NCBI GenBank assembly: GCA_023702235.1
Contig: JAMQCR010000001.1
Location: 558,001-622,000 of the forward strand
Origin: Neobacillus pocheonensis
Lineage (GTDB): Bacteria; Bacillota; Bacilli; Bacillales; Cytobacillaceae
Direction: 5' to 3'
Length of the DNA: 64,000 bases
The stretch's first letter is position 1. Every line of letters starts with the position of its first letter. Below, piece after piece: positions 20,631 to 30,563 of this stretch. The notes beneath the pieces were generated by a model. It worked only from the letters and a program-made list of their open reading frames with translations, had not been told where the DNA came from and did not search any database. Position numbers and translations under genes: made by a program.

Positions 20631-21898
20631 TTTCTTTTCGAGAGCCTTTCAAAAACTGTTGCAAGAGCTTGTTCGAATTTTCCTGTCTTTTTAGGTTGAT
20701 AGTATTGTTTGTTTTGGATTCTGTTCGGTAAGTATTGCTGTGGAACCCAGCCTGTTTCATAATTATGTGGATATAAATATCCAATTCCTCTTCCCAACTC
20801 TTTTGCCCCTTTATAATGGGCATCGCGTAAATGGTCGGGAACCTCTCCTGTGATTCCTTTTTGAATATCAGAAAGGGCTGCTTCAATAGCTAATACAGCG
20901 GAGTTTGATTTTGGCGATAAACATAACTCAATCACTGCATTGGCTAGAGGAATTCTTGCCTCGGGAAAACCAATCCTTTCAGCTGTTTCAATGGCCGCTA
21001 AAGTACGTGCACCTGCTTGAGGATTTGCGAGACCCACATCTTCATAGGCAATGACAAGCAATCTTCTGCTTATACTTAAAAGGTCCCCAGCTTCAATCAA
21101 TCTTCCAAGGTAATGGAGTCCTGCATTCACATCACTTCCACGAATCGACTTTTGGAAGGCTGAAAGAACATCATAATGTGCATCCCCATCCTTGTCTGCA
21201 ACAATGCTCTTCTTTTGTAAGCACTCTTCGGCAATTGGCAAATCAATGTGAATGACACCCTCTTCATCTTTATCTGTAGAAAGAACTGCTAATTCCAGCG
21301 CGTTAAGGGAGCTTCTAACGTCTCCATTTGAGGCATTAGCAAAATGTTGCATTGCTTCCTTTGAAACCATTACAGGCAATGTCCCTAAGCCACGATCTTC
21401 ATCCTCAAGGGCATTTGATAAAGCGATTAGGATTTCGTCAGGAGCTAGTGGTTTTAGTTCGAAAATTTGGCAGCGGCTGCGGATGGCGGGATTAATAGCA
21501 TGATAAGGATTGCTAGTGGTTGCTCCAATTAAGGTAATCATTCCGTTCTCCAAGTAAGGTAATAAGAAATCTTGTTTCCCTTTATCTAAACGATGAACCT
21601 CATCTAAGAGGAGAATCACTTTCCCGGACATTTTCGCCTCGGCTGCGACAATTTCCATATCTTTTTTATTATTCGTTACGGCATTAAGGGTACGAAAAGC
21701 ATATTTCGTACTTCCGGCAATCGCACTGGCAATTGATGTTTTACCAATGCCGGGAGGACCGTATAAAATCATCGAAGTTAGTTGTTTTGCTTTCACCATT
21801 CTGGCAATAATTTTATCATCAGCCACAAGATGCTGCTGTCCTACGACCTCTTCAATTGTTCTTGGACGCATGCGAAATGCTAGAGGCTTTTGCTGCAT
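20627..21898 (-). CDS. rarA: Replication-associated recombination protein RarA (AAA+ ATPase, MgsA)
   Basis: Clamp-loader-like AAA+ ATPase acting at stalled replication forks. Walker A GPPGIGKTS, Walker B LLDEVHRLDK, sensor GATTSNPYHAINPAIRSR, then the C-terminal MgsA helical domain (DAHYKGAKELGRGIGYLYPHNY). 423 aa matches B. subtilis YrvN. ATG 21898 gives better spacing to GGAGAG than the adjacent ATG 21901. Convergent with the sulfolipid cluster and divergent from cymR. Confidence 0.95.
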   Translation of the reverse strand: MQQKPLAFRMRPRTIEEVVGQQHLVADDKIIARMVKAKQLTSMILYGPPGIGKTSIASAIAGSTKYAFRTLNAVTNNKKDMEIVAAEAKMSGKVILLLDEVHRLDKGKQDFLLPYLENGMITLIGATTSNPYHAINPAIRSRCQIFELKPLAPDEILIALSNALEDEDRGLGTLPVMVSKEAMQHFANASNGDVRSSLNALELAVLSTDKDEEGVIHIDLPIAEECLQKKSIVADKDGDAHYDVLSAFQKSIRGSDVNAGLHYLGRLIEAGDLLSISRRLLVIAYEDVGLANPQAGARTLAAIETAERIGFPEARIPLANAVIELCLSPKSNSAVLAIEAALSDIQKGITGEVPDHLRDAHYKGAKELGRGIGYLYPHNYETGWVPQQYLPNRIQNKQYYQPKKTGKFEQALATVFERLSKRN

Positions 21899-22069
21899 CA
21901 TTCATCTCTCCATTTAATTTTTAATTACCTTTACCATAACATTTTCTTATCAAAAAGCATATTAAAGTCCGATGTGATATAATATATAATGCCTATCTAT
22001 TTACTGTGGATTTTGTTAACCAGCAAATTTATATAAATATAAATGAAAAAAATTATGAGGTGTAAAAAT

Positions 22070-22489
22070 ATGAAGATTTCTACGAAGGGACGATACGGTC
22101 TTACCATCATGATTGAGCTTGCTAAAAAGCACGGTGAGGGTCCTGTTTCTTTAAAAGCAATTGCCCAAGCAAACGAATTATCTGAGCATTATTTAGAGCA
22201 ATTAATTGCCCCATTAAGAAATGCCGGATTGGTAAAAAGCATCAGGGGGGCTTACGGTGGCTATGTTCTCTCAGATATTCCTTCCAAAATCACCGCTGGG
22301 GACGTTATTCGTGTCTTAGAAGGACCTATCACCCCTGTCGAAGGTATTGAAGATGAAGAACCAGCAAAACGAGAGCTTTGGATACGAATTCGAGATGCAA
22401 TTAAGAATGTTCTTGATAGCACTACGATCGAAGATTTAGCTAATCATAGTGAAGACGGTGAATCAGACGCCTATATGTTTTATATTTAA
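22070..22489 (+). CDS. cymR: Rrf2 family cysteine metabolism repressor CymR
   Basis: 139-aa winged-helix repressor. In B. subtilis it acts with CysK to repress sulfur-acquisition genes, including the mtnN-mccAB operon that also lies in this window. N-terminal MKISTKGRYGLTIMIELA, HTH at SLKAIAQANELSEHYLEQL, wing GAYGGYVLS. ATG 22070 is chosen from the family start and the TGAGGTG site; the upstream in-frame ATG lacks an RBS. Next to the cysteine desulfurase gene, as in B. subtilis. Confidence 0.93.
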   Translation: MKISTKGRYGLTIMIELAKKHGEGPVSLKAIAQANELSEHYLEQLIAPLRNAGLVKSIRGAYGGYVLSDIPSKITAGDVIRVLEGPITPVEGIEDEEPAKRELWIRIRDAIKNVLDSTTIEDLANHSEDGESDAYMFYI

Positions 22490-22532
22490 GGTTAAAAGTA
22501 ATAGAGAATTATTTTGATTGAAGGTGGATATT

Positions 22533-23674
22533 ATGGAACGAATTTATCTCGATCATGCCGCAACAACACCAATGCATCCAAAAGTAGTAGAAAAAATGTT
22601 GGAGGTAATGAATTCTACTTTCGGGAATCCTTCGAGCATTCATTCATTTGGAAGGGAAGCAAGACATCATATTGATCTTGCACGTGAAACCTTAGCTCGA
22701 AGTATTGGTGCAAAGGAAAACGAGATTATTTTTACTAGTGGTGGAACCGAAGCCGATAATATGGCCCTTTTCGGTGTAGCGGAGAGTTATCAGCATCATG
22801 GAAAGCATATTATTACAACCCAAGTTGAACACCATGCGGTACTGCACGCCTGCCAAAAGCTTGAAAGAATGGGCTATGAGGTCACCTACTTGCCTGTTGA
22901 CGAATCAGGCCGCATTTCAATTGAGGAATTTACTGCAGCATTACGGGAGGATACCATTTTGGTGTCCATTATGTATGGAAACAATGAAGTAGGGACGATA
23001 CAACCAATATCAGAAGTCGGAGCGCTTTTAAAAGACCATCAAGCCCTTTTCCATACTGATGCCGTACAAGCATATGGTGTGGAAAAAATTGATGTTAACG
23101 AGTGCAGCATCGATTTATTATCAGTTTCTGCTCATAAACTTAATGGCCGAAAGGAATCGGCTTTCTTTTTAATCGTGAAAGCATAAAAATCACTCCTCGA
23201 GCATTCGGCGGTGACCAAGAAAGAAAAAGACGGGCTGGCACAGAAAATGTCCCTTCCATTGCGGGTTTCCGTGAAGCAGTTCTAATTGCAAGTGAGGAAC
23301 GGACGGCCAAGCGAGAAAGGTTTGGACAATTCAAAGACTTATTTATTCAAAAGTTGATAGAACAACAAGTCGAGTTCCAACTAAACGGATCGCTTGAATT
23401 TTCAATGCCTCATGTATTAAACTTAAGCTTTCCAGGGACAAATGTGGAATCGATGCTGGTCAACCTTGATTTGGCAGGGATTGCCGTATCAAGCGGGTCT
23501 GCATGTACAGCTGGCTCAATCGAACCCTCCCATGTCCTTGTTGCCATGTTTGGTAAAGAATCAGAGCGGTTAATCAATTCGATTCGTTTCAGTTTTGGCT
23601 ACAACACGACAAAGGAACAAATTGTCAAAGCAGTGGAAGAAACGGCTAAGATTGTTTTGCGCCTGAAAAAATAA
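22533..23674 (+). CDS. iscS: Cysteine desulfurase, YrvO-type (frameshift near 23146, suspected sequence error)
   Basis: PLP enzyme that strips sulfur from cysteine. In Bacillus YrvO supplies the neighbouring MnmA for tRNA 2-thiouridine. Motifs: YLDHAATTPMHP, PLP lysine in SVSAHKLNG, and the persulfide Cys in SSGSACTAGS. The frame is lost at AATGGCCGAAA (23142-23152). One added base gives HKLNGPKGIGFLF, then ITPRAFGGDQERKRRAGTEN, making 380 aa as expected. The lesion is at GGCC. ATG 22533 follows GAAGGTGG. Confidence 0.92.
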
Positions 23675-23696
23675 ATACTCTACCATTGTATAGTAA

Positions 23697-24830
<1,134 letters not shown>

Positions 24831-24833
24831 AAA

Positions 24834-24872
24834 AATCCCTGACTCCTATTCCTGGAGTCGGGGATTTTTATC
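24834..24872 (+). terminator. Terminator after mnmA
   Basis: Stem AAATCCC.GACTCC/GGAGTC.GGGATTT with a TATTCCT-type loop and T5 tail. Confidence 0.82.
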
Positions 24873-24931
24873 TTATCTTAAAGACAAAAACGAAATATGA
24901 TATACTCCTTTTAGGATGGAGTTGACTATTG

Positions 24932-25585
24932 ATGGATAAAAACCAATTAGGTGTAAAATACATGCAAGAAGGTAACTGGGAAGAAGCGGCGAAGGTTTTT
25001 AATGAAGCAATTGAGGAAAACCCAAAGGATCCTGTTGCCTATATAAACTTTGGCAATGTTCTTTCTGCTGTAGGTGATGACGAAAAATCATTAAAATTTT
25101 ATCAAAAAGCAATGGAGATAGATGAAAATGCGGCTGCAGCTTATTATAGTGCAGGGAACTTATATTTTAGCAATGACCGCTTTAATGAAGCTAAAAATAT
25201 GTTTGAAACGGCAATGAAAAAAGGACTGCAAACGAGCGATAATTACTTTATGTTAGGTCTGACACTCGTTCAACTGGATCAAGGAAAATTCGCTCTACCG
25301 TACTTACAAAGAAGTGTCGAGCTGAACGAAAACGATGCGGAAGCATGCTTCCAATATGGATTGTGTCTTGCTCAATTAGAACTAATCGACGAATCGATCG
25401 TTCAATTTGAAAAATGTATTGAACTCGATGGTGAGCATTCAGACGCTTATTATAATTTAGGGGTCGCCTATGGGTTTAAAGAAGATCCAACAAAGGCATT
25501 AGCCATGTTTGAAAAAGCACTTGAAATCCAGCCTGATCATCTTCTTGCAGGCTACGGGAAAAAATTAATCGACAACCAAAATTAA
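24932..25585 (+). CDS. yrrB: Tetratricopeptide-repeat protein YrrB
   Basis: 217-aa soluble TPR protein. At least five 34-residue repeats are visible (for example GNVLSAVGDDEKSLKFYQKA and YNLGVAYGFKEDPTKALAMF). TPRs mediate protein-protein contacts; the partner is unknown. ATG 24932 after GGATGGAG. It is conserved between mnmA and recD2 in Bacillus. Confidence 0.9.
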   Translation: MDKNQLGVKYMQEGNWEEAAKVFNEAIEENPKDPVAYINFGNVLSAVGDDEKSLKFYQKAMEIDENAAAAYYSAGNLYFSNDRFNEAKNMFETAMKKGLQTSDNYFMLGLTLVQLDQGKFALPYLQRSVELNENDAEACFQYGLCLAQLELIDESIVQFEKCIELDGEHSDAYYNLGVAYGFKEDPTKALAMFEKALEIQPDHLLAGYGKKLIDNQN

Positions 25586-25620
25586 ACAGCTTTAATAAGG
25601 TCTTGGGAGGAGGGAGCAAA

Positions 25621-28028
25621 ATGGAAAAACAAGATTCGCTTGATTTATTTGCAGAACAAGGGAAGTTTGTAAAAGGACGACCTATTGTGACAATCTTTCA
25701 TAATGAACAAAACCTTTACACGGTTTTAAGAATACGTGTGGACGAAACAAATGATCATTATGAGGACAAGGAAGCAGTCATAACTGGTTATTTTCCGAAA
25801 ATTCATGAGCAAGAAACTTATATCTTTTTTGGGGAATTTAAGGATCATCCTAAGTTTGGGCTGCAATTTCAAACGCAGCATTTTCGAAAGGATATACCGC
25901 AAACAAAACAAGGCATTGTGGCTTATTTATCTAGCGAAATCTTTAAAGGAATTGGTAAAAAGACTGCAGAAAACATTGTTGCTACATTGGGTGAAAAAGC
26001 GATATCAAAGATTCTTAATCAACCATCCTTACTTGATTCTATACCAAAGCTTCCTCCGGATAAGGCAAAATTACTTTACGATACCCTCATGGAACATCAA
26101 GGTCTCGAGCAGGTCATGGTGGCTTAAATCAATATGGATTTGGTCCGCAAATATCGATGCGCATTTATCAAGCTTATAAAGAGCAAACCCTTGATATAAT
26201 TCAAAAGAATCCTTATCAACTTGTTGAAGATATCGAAGGCATTGGTTTTGGGCGGGCAGATGAGCTAGGATACCAATTAGGGATATCTGGAAATCACCCT
26301 GACCGAATAAAAGCTGCATGTTTATATACACTTGAAAGTGAAAGCATGCAAACGGGGCATGTATTCATGCATGTTAAAGACTTACTCGAGCAAGTGAAAA
26401 GCCTTTTAGAAGAGAACAAGCGTGATCAAATTGAATTTTTAGATATATCCAATGAGATTATTAAGCTGGAAGAAGAGGGAAAATTAATTGGCGAAGAGAA
26501 ACGTGTTTATCTGCCTTCCTTGTTTTATGCAGAAAAAGGACTTGTTACAAGCATCAATCGAGTCCTTGAACAAACAGAGTACAAGGATCAATTTCCTGAA
26601 TCTGAGTTCTTGCTTGTCTTAGGTGAACTAGAGGAAAGGCTAAAAGTTCAATATGCACCGACACAAAGAGAAGCGATACAAACGGCTCTTATGTCTCCAA
26701 TGTTGATTTTAACGGGCGGACCTGGAACTGGGAAAACCACTGTTATAAAAGGGATTGTCGAGCTCTATGCTGAATTGCACGGCTGTTCATTAGAACCGAA
26801 GGATTATCAAAAGAAAGAGGAGCCCTTTCCATTTTTACTTGCAGCACCGACGGGAAGAGCTGCTAAAAGGATGAGTGAATCAACAGGGTTACCGGCTGTT
26901 ACGATTCATCGTTTACTAGGATTCAACGGAACCGAAGGATTTGACCATGACGAAACAAGTCCACTTGAAGGGAAAATCCTTATTGTTGATGAAACATCCA
27001 TGCTCGATATTTGGCTGGCCAATCAATTGTTCAAAGCTCTTCCTGAGAATATTCAGGTCATACTCGTTGGTGATGAAGACCAATTGCCATCTGTCGGCCT
27101 TGGTCAGGTTTTAAAAGACCTATTGAATTCAGAACGGATTCCTACAGTACGGTTAACTGATATTTATCGCCAGGCTGAAGGTTCGTCCATTATCGAGCTT
27201 GCGCATGATATTAAAAAAGGCTATTTACCAGCTGATGTATCCCAACAGAAACCAGACCGGTCGTTTATCAGATGTTCATCGACGCAGATTTCTCAAGTTG
27301 TCGAAAAAGTCGCCCTTAATGCCAAAAATAAAGGGTATTCAGCAAAGGATATTCAAGTACTGGCACCAATGTACAGAGGTCCCGCAGGAATCGATCGCTT
27401 AAATGTATTATTGCAAGAAATCTTTAATCCTAATCCGGATGGGACAAGAAAGGAAATATCTTTTGGTGATGTGTTGTACCGGATTGGCGATAAAGTACTG
27501 CAACTTGTGAATCAACCGGAGAGTAATGTGTTTAATGGTGATATTGGGGAAATTATCTCGATTTTTTATGCGAAGGAAAACACGGAAAAACAAGATATGA
27601 TCCTGATTTCCTTTGAAGGGAATGAAGTGACCTACACTAGACAGGATTTGAATCAAATCACTCATGCCTATTGTTGCTCCGTACATAAATCGCAGGGCAG
27701 TGAATTTCCAATTGTTATTCTCCCCATAACTAGAAGCTATTATCGAATGTTAAGAAGAAATTTGATTTATACAGCGATTACAAGAAGTAAACAGTTTTTG
27801 ATTTTATGCGGTGAAGAAGATGCATTTAGGATGGGTGTTGAACGTGCAGATGAGCAAAATAGGCAAACAAGCCTTTGCCAAAAGCTTCAAGAGACGATTT
27901 CATTCATTCAGACAGAAGAAAATGAAACACTTCCCGAAGGATTATCATTAGAAGAAGTACTAATGAAAGTAGATCCATTGGTAGGAATGGAAAACGTTAC
28001 CCCTTATGATTTTATGGTGATTGACTGA
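25621..28028 (+). CDS. recD2: ATP-dependent DNA helicase RecD2 (frameshift near 26122, suspected sequence error)
   Basis: SF1B 5'-3' helicase of the RecD-like family lacking RecBC partners. N-terminal OB/HhH region (FKGIGKKTAENIVATLGEKA), Walker A TGGPGTGKTT, motif II ILIVDETSMLD, motif III GDEDQLPSVGLGQVL, C-terminal SH3-like region and HAYCCSVHKSQGSEFP. The first frame stops at 26127 in GTGGCTTAA. Restoring GTGGCCTTAA gives QVMVALNQYGFGPQISMRIY and about 802 aa (798 in B. subtilis). One C is lost at GGCC. ATG 25621 follows GGAGGAGGGAG. Confidence 0.92.
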
Positions 28029-28061
28029 AACTATAAATGTTCACAGGAGGTGGGACACTCT

Positions 28062-28571
28062 TTGCGGACATTTTCTTTATTAAAAGGACAGCCAGTTTAT
28101 GAAACGAATACTGGGACAAAAATCGGTGAAGTAACTGATTTATGCATTTCAAGCAGTGGAACGGTTAAAGGTCTATTGGTTAAAAAAGGCGTTTTCTTCA
28201 AGCAAACCTTTTTTCTCGACATTCAAAAAGTGGCTTCTTTCGGTTGGGATGGGGTTATGATTGAGGATATCATGCATTTGGAAAAGCTGAAAACAATTCC
28301 AGAATATACATTGACACATCAACATTCCTTAGATGGGATTATGATGTTATCTAAGAGTGGAGATTCACTTGGCTTGTTAAAAGATGTATATTTTCAGGAA
28401 GAATTGGGCACAATCGTAGGGTACGAAATTACGGATGGTTTCTTTTCAGATATTAAAGAAGGGAAACAAGTTATTGAATCCGAGAAGCCCCCAGCGATCG
28501 GAAAGGATGCCATCATCGTAGACGTAAATGAAAACTCGCTGACTAACGAGCCCTTAAAGGGCGGCTCATAA
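28062..28571 (+). CDS. yrrD: PRC-barrel domain protein YrrD
   Basis: 169-aa cytoplasmic protein with two PRC-barrel-like halves: LLKGQPVYETNTGTKIGEV near the start and MMLSKSGDSLGLLKDVYF near residue 100. PRC barrels occur in RNA-processing and photosystem proteins; the role here is unknown. TTG 28062 is chosen because it matches the YrrD N-terminus (LRTFSLLKG) and lies 11 bases after AGGAGG. Confidence 0.85.
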   Translation: MRTFSLLKGQPVYETNTGTKIGEVTDLCISSSGTVKGLLVKKGVFFKQTFFLDIQKVASFGWDGVMIEDIMHLEKLKTIPEYTLTHQHSLDGIMMLSKSGDSLGLLKDVYFQEELGTIVGYEITDGFFSDIKEGKQVIESEKPPAIGKDAIIVDVNENSLTNEPLKGGS

Positions 28572-28647
28572 AGCGTTGTTGAATTTATGCTTTCAGAATT
28601 TATTGGTATAAATTCTGATTAGTAAACAAAACGTGAGGTGTCTTTTT

Positions 28648-28839
28648 GTGTTAAAGTGTCCCAATTGTCAGAGCAAGGATATCGGCAAAATTGGTATAAA
28701 CCAATATTATTGCTGGAATTGTTTTATTGAGCTAACGATTTCCAAAGGCATCATCAATACCCATCAAGTGGAAGAAGACGGGTCACTAAGCTCCTTAGAT
28801 GACTTGTTTGAAGAAGAAGAGCGTCGTTACACCCTTTAA
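28648..28839 (+). CDS. Small zinc-ribbon-like protein
   Basis: 63-aa ORF from GTG 28648, seven bases after GAGGTG. Two CxxC pairs (CPNC at residues 4-7 and CWNC at about 27-30) form a predicted zinc ribbon. The C-terminus is acidic (DDLFEEEERR). Homologous short ORFs occupy this place after yrrD in Bacillus. The function is unknown; nucleic-acid or protein binding is plausible. Confidence 0.78.
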   Translation: MLKCPNCQSKDIGKIGINQYYCWNCFIELTISKGIINTHQVEEDGSLSSLDDLFEEEERRYTL

Positions 28840-28914
28840 ATTTACAAGCGGAAGTGACCGTTTTCGAAGTCAAAAGTTTATTTTCGTTATCTTCTAGCCG
28901 AAGAGGTGAAACGT

Positions 28915-29049
28915 ATGAATAAAATGATGACCACTGTTATTGCTTTTGGTGCAGGAATGGCTGCATATAATGTTGCACAAAGAAATAATTTGATGTCAGC
29001 CCGCAATATGAAACGAGTTCAACGGACAATAAAACGAGCGATATTTTAA
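28915..29049 (+). CDS. yrzQ: YrzQ family small protein (DUF3918)
   Basis: 44-aa basic protein MNKMMTTVIAFGAGMAAYN followed by a region rich in R and K. The hydrophobic N-terminal helix and positively charged tail suggest membrane association. ATG 28915 follows AAGAGGTG. The position before yrrI matches B. subtilis yrzQ. Confidence 0.8.
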   Translation: MNKMMTTVIAFGAGMAAYNVAQRNNLMSARNMKRVQRTIKRAIF

Positions 29050-29054
29050 ATGGT

Positions 29055-29085
29055 AAGAGGCTGACATTAGTCAGCCTCTTTTTTT
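29055..29085 (+). terminator. Terminator after yrzQ
   Basis: AAGAGGCTGAC, loop ATTA, GTCAGCCTCTT, T7 tail. Confidence 0.85.
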
Positions 29086-29142
29086 GAGGAATGTATAATT
29101 CCACCACATGTCTCAAAAAATAATAAAAAGGAGGCATTGACG

Positions 29143-30222
29143 TTGGATATTCGTTTAAAATGGTATTATCGCATCGGTTTTTTTCTCCTTTTATTAATTG
29201 CCATTTACGTTATTTTTAAAATTCGCGATGTATGGCTGCCAATTTTAGAGGTGATAGCTGCAATACTTCTTCCTTTTTTCATCTCAGGCTTCATCACCTA
29301 TTTGCTCCATCCAATTGTTGAAAAGCTGCATGAGAAAGGAATGCATCGCGGACTAGCGATATTTTTGATTTATGTTATTTTTTTTGGCGGAGTCGGATAT
29401 GCATTATATCGAGGAATCCCGGTTTTTATAGCTCAATTGAAAGACCTTTCAGAGAATGCTCCCTATTTTGCCGAACAATACCGTGGTTGGATTAATATGA
29501 TCCAGTCTCATACCAGTGCACTGGCAAATGGCCTTCAAGGGAAAATGAATGATGGCATTGATGCATTTGAAAAAAAGCTCGACTCTCTATTAACTGTTAT
29601 GGTTGCATTGTTACTAAAATTTTTAAATTCAGCATTAATTATCATGATTATTCCTTTCCTAGCCTTTTATATGTTAAAGGATTTTCATTTGCTAAAAAGA
29701 GCTGCATGGTATTTGACGCCTAAACAGTGGAGGCAGCAGGGCTCACGCTTTCTCAAGGATGTCGATGAGTCGTTAGGAAGTTACATAAGAGGGCAACTCC
29801 TTGTTTGTGTTATTATCGGCACCATTTCTGCACTTTTCTTTTGGATTTTTCATTTAAAGTATCCGTTGCTTTTAGGATTTATGGTGGGAATTACAGATGT
29901 CATTCCATATTTTGGTCCAATCATTGGAGCGGTCCCAGCGGTCATTATCGCTGCAACCGTATCGGTAAAACTAGTTGTCATTACAGTCGTGATCATTATC
30001 GTCCTCCAATTTCTTGAGGGGAATATTCTATCGCCCTATATTGTCGGGAAGAGCCTGCACATGCATCCGCTTTTAATTATGCTGGCGATAACAGCCGGGG
30101 GAGAAATCGGAGGGATTTTAGGCCTAATATTGGCTGTCCCAGCTCTCGTTGTCCTTAAAGTGGCGATTATCCACGCCAAAAATCATTTTATTCATAAAAA
30201 GTCGAATGAGTCCTCATCATGA
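29143..30222 (+). CDS. yrrI: AI-2E family transporter YrrI
   Basis: 359-aa polytopic protein of the AI-2 exporter/PerM family with about eight membrane segments: two near the N-terminus, a large soluble region (residues about 85-145), and a C-terminal block with GFMVGITDVIPYFGPIIGAVPA and LEGNILSPYIVGKSL, the family signatures. Other members are Na+/H+ antiporters, so the substrate is uncertain. TTG 29143 lies eight bases after AGGAGG. Confidence 0.87.
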   Translation: MDIRLKWYYRIGFFLLLLIAIYVIFKIRDVWLPILEVIAAILLPFFISGFITYLLHPIVEKLHEKGMHRGLAIFLIYVIFFGGVGYALYRGIPVFIAQLKDLSENAPYFAEQYRGWINMIQSHTSALANGLQGKMNDGIDAFEKKLDSLLTVMVALLLKFLNSALIIMIIPFLAFYMLKDFHLLKRAAWYLTPKQWRQQGSRFLKDVDESLGSYIRGQLLVCVIIGTISALFFWIFHLKYPLLLGFMVGITDVIPYFGPIIGAVPAVIIAATVSVKLVVITVVIIIVLQFLEGNILSPYIVGKSLHMHPLLIMLAITAGGEIGGILGLILAVPALVVLKVAIIHAKNHFIHKKSNESSS

Positions 30223-30226
30223 TTGA

Positions 30227-30255
30227 TTGACAAACAATTTTTCGATGGCTATAAT
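30227..30255 (+). promoter_or_regulatory. Sigma-A promoter of alaS
   Basis: TTGACA (30227-30232), 17-bp spacer, TATAAT (30250-30255), a consensus promoter directly upstream of the T-box leader. Confidence 0.85.
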
Positions 30256-30261
30256 TCGTCA

Positions 30262-30530
30262 TATAGAATATGTGTGTGAAAATGTTGAAGGACACAAGTA
30301 TGTTATAGTCCATCTGTAGCGCATTTGCGTAGAAGAGAGGAGCTTCCCTGGCTGAAAGGAGCTCTAGATGAAGGATAACAGAAAGCTAATCCAGAGTGCA
30401 GCTAACCACTGCCGTTATTGCCGCGTTAAGGCAGATTTGAGAGATGAATATAGCTTTCTTGTATTCATAATCAGGGTGGTACCGCGAGAAGAGCTCTCGT
30501 CCCTGTTTTTTGGGATGAGGGCTTTTTTGT
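30262..30530 (+). promoter_or_regulatory. T-box leader of alaS
   Basis: Contains the T-box sequence AGGGTGGTACCGCG at 30473-30486 and a following terminator (GAGC.CTCGTCCC, T-rich loop, GGGATGAG.GCTTTTTT, 30491-30528). A GCT triplet followed by A at 30401-30404, in the expected specifier-loop position, is the likely alanine specifier. Confidence 0.92.
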
Positions 30531-30563
30531 GTTCTTTTTTTTAAAAATAAAAGGAGGTCTATT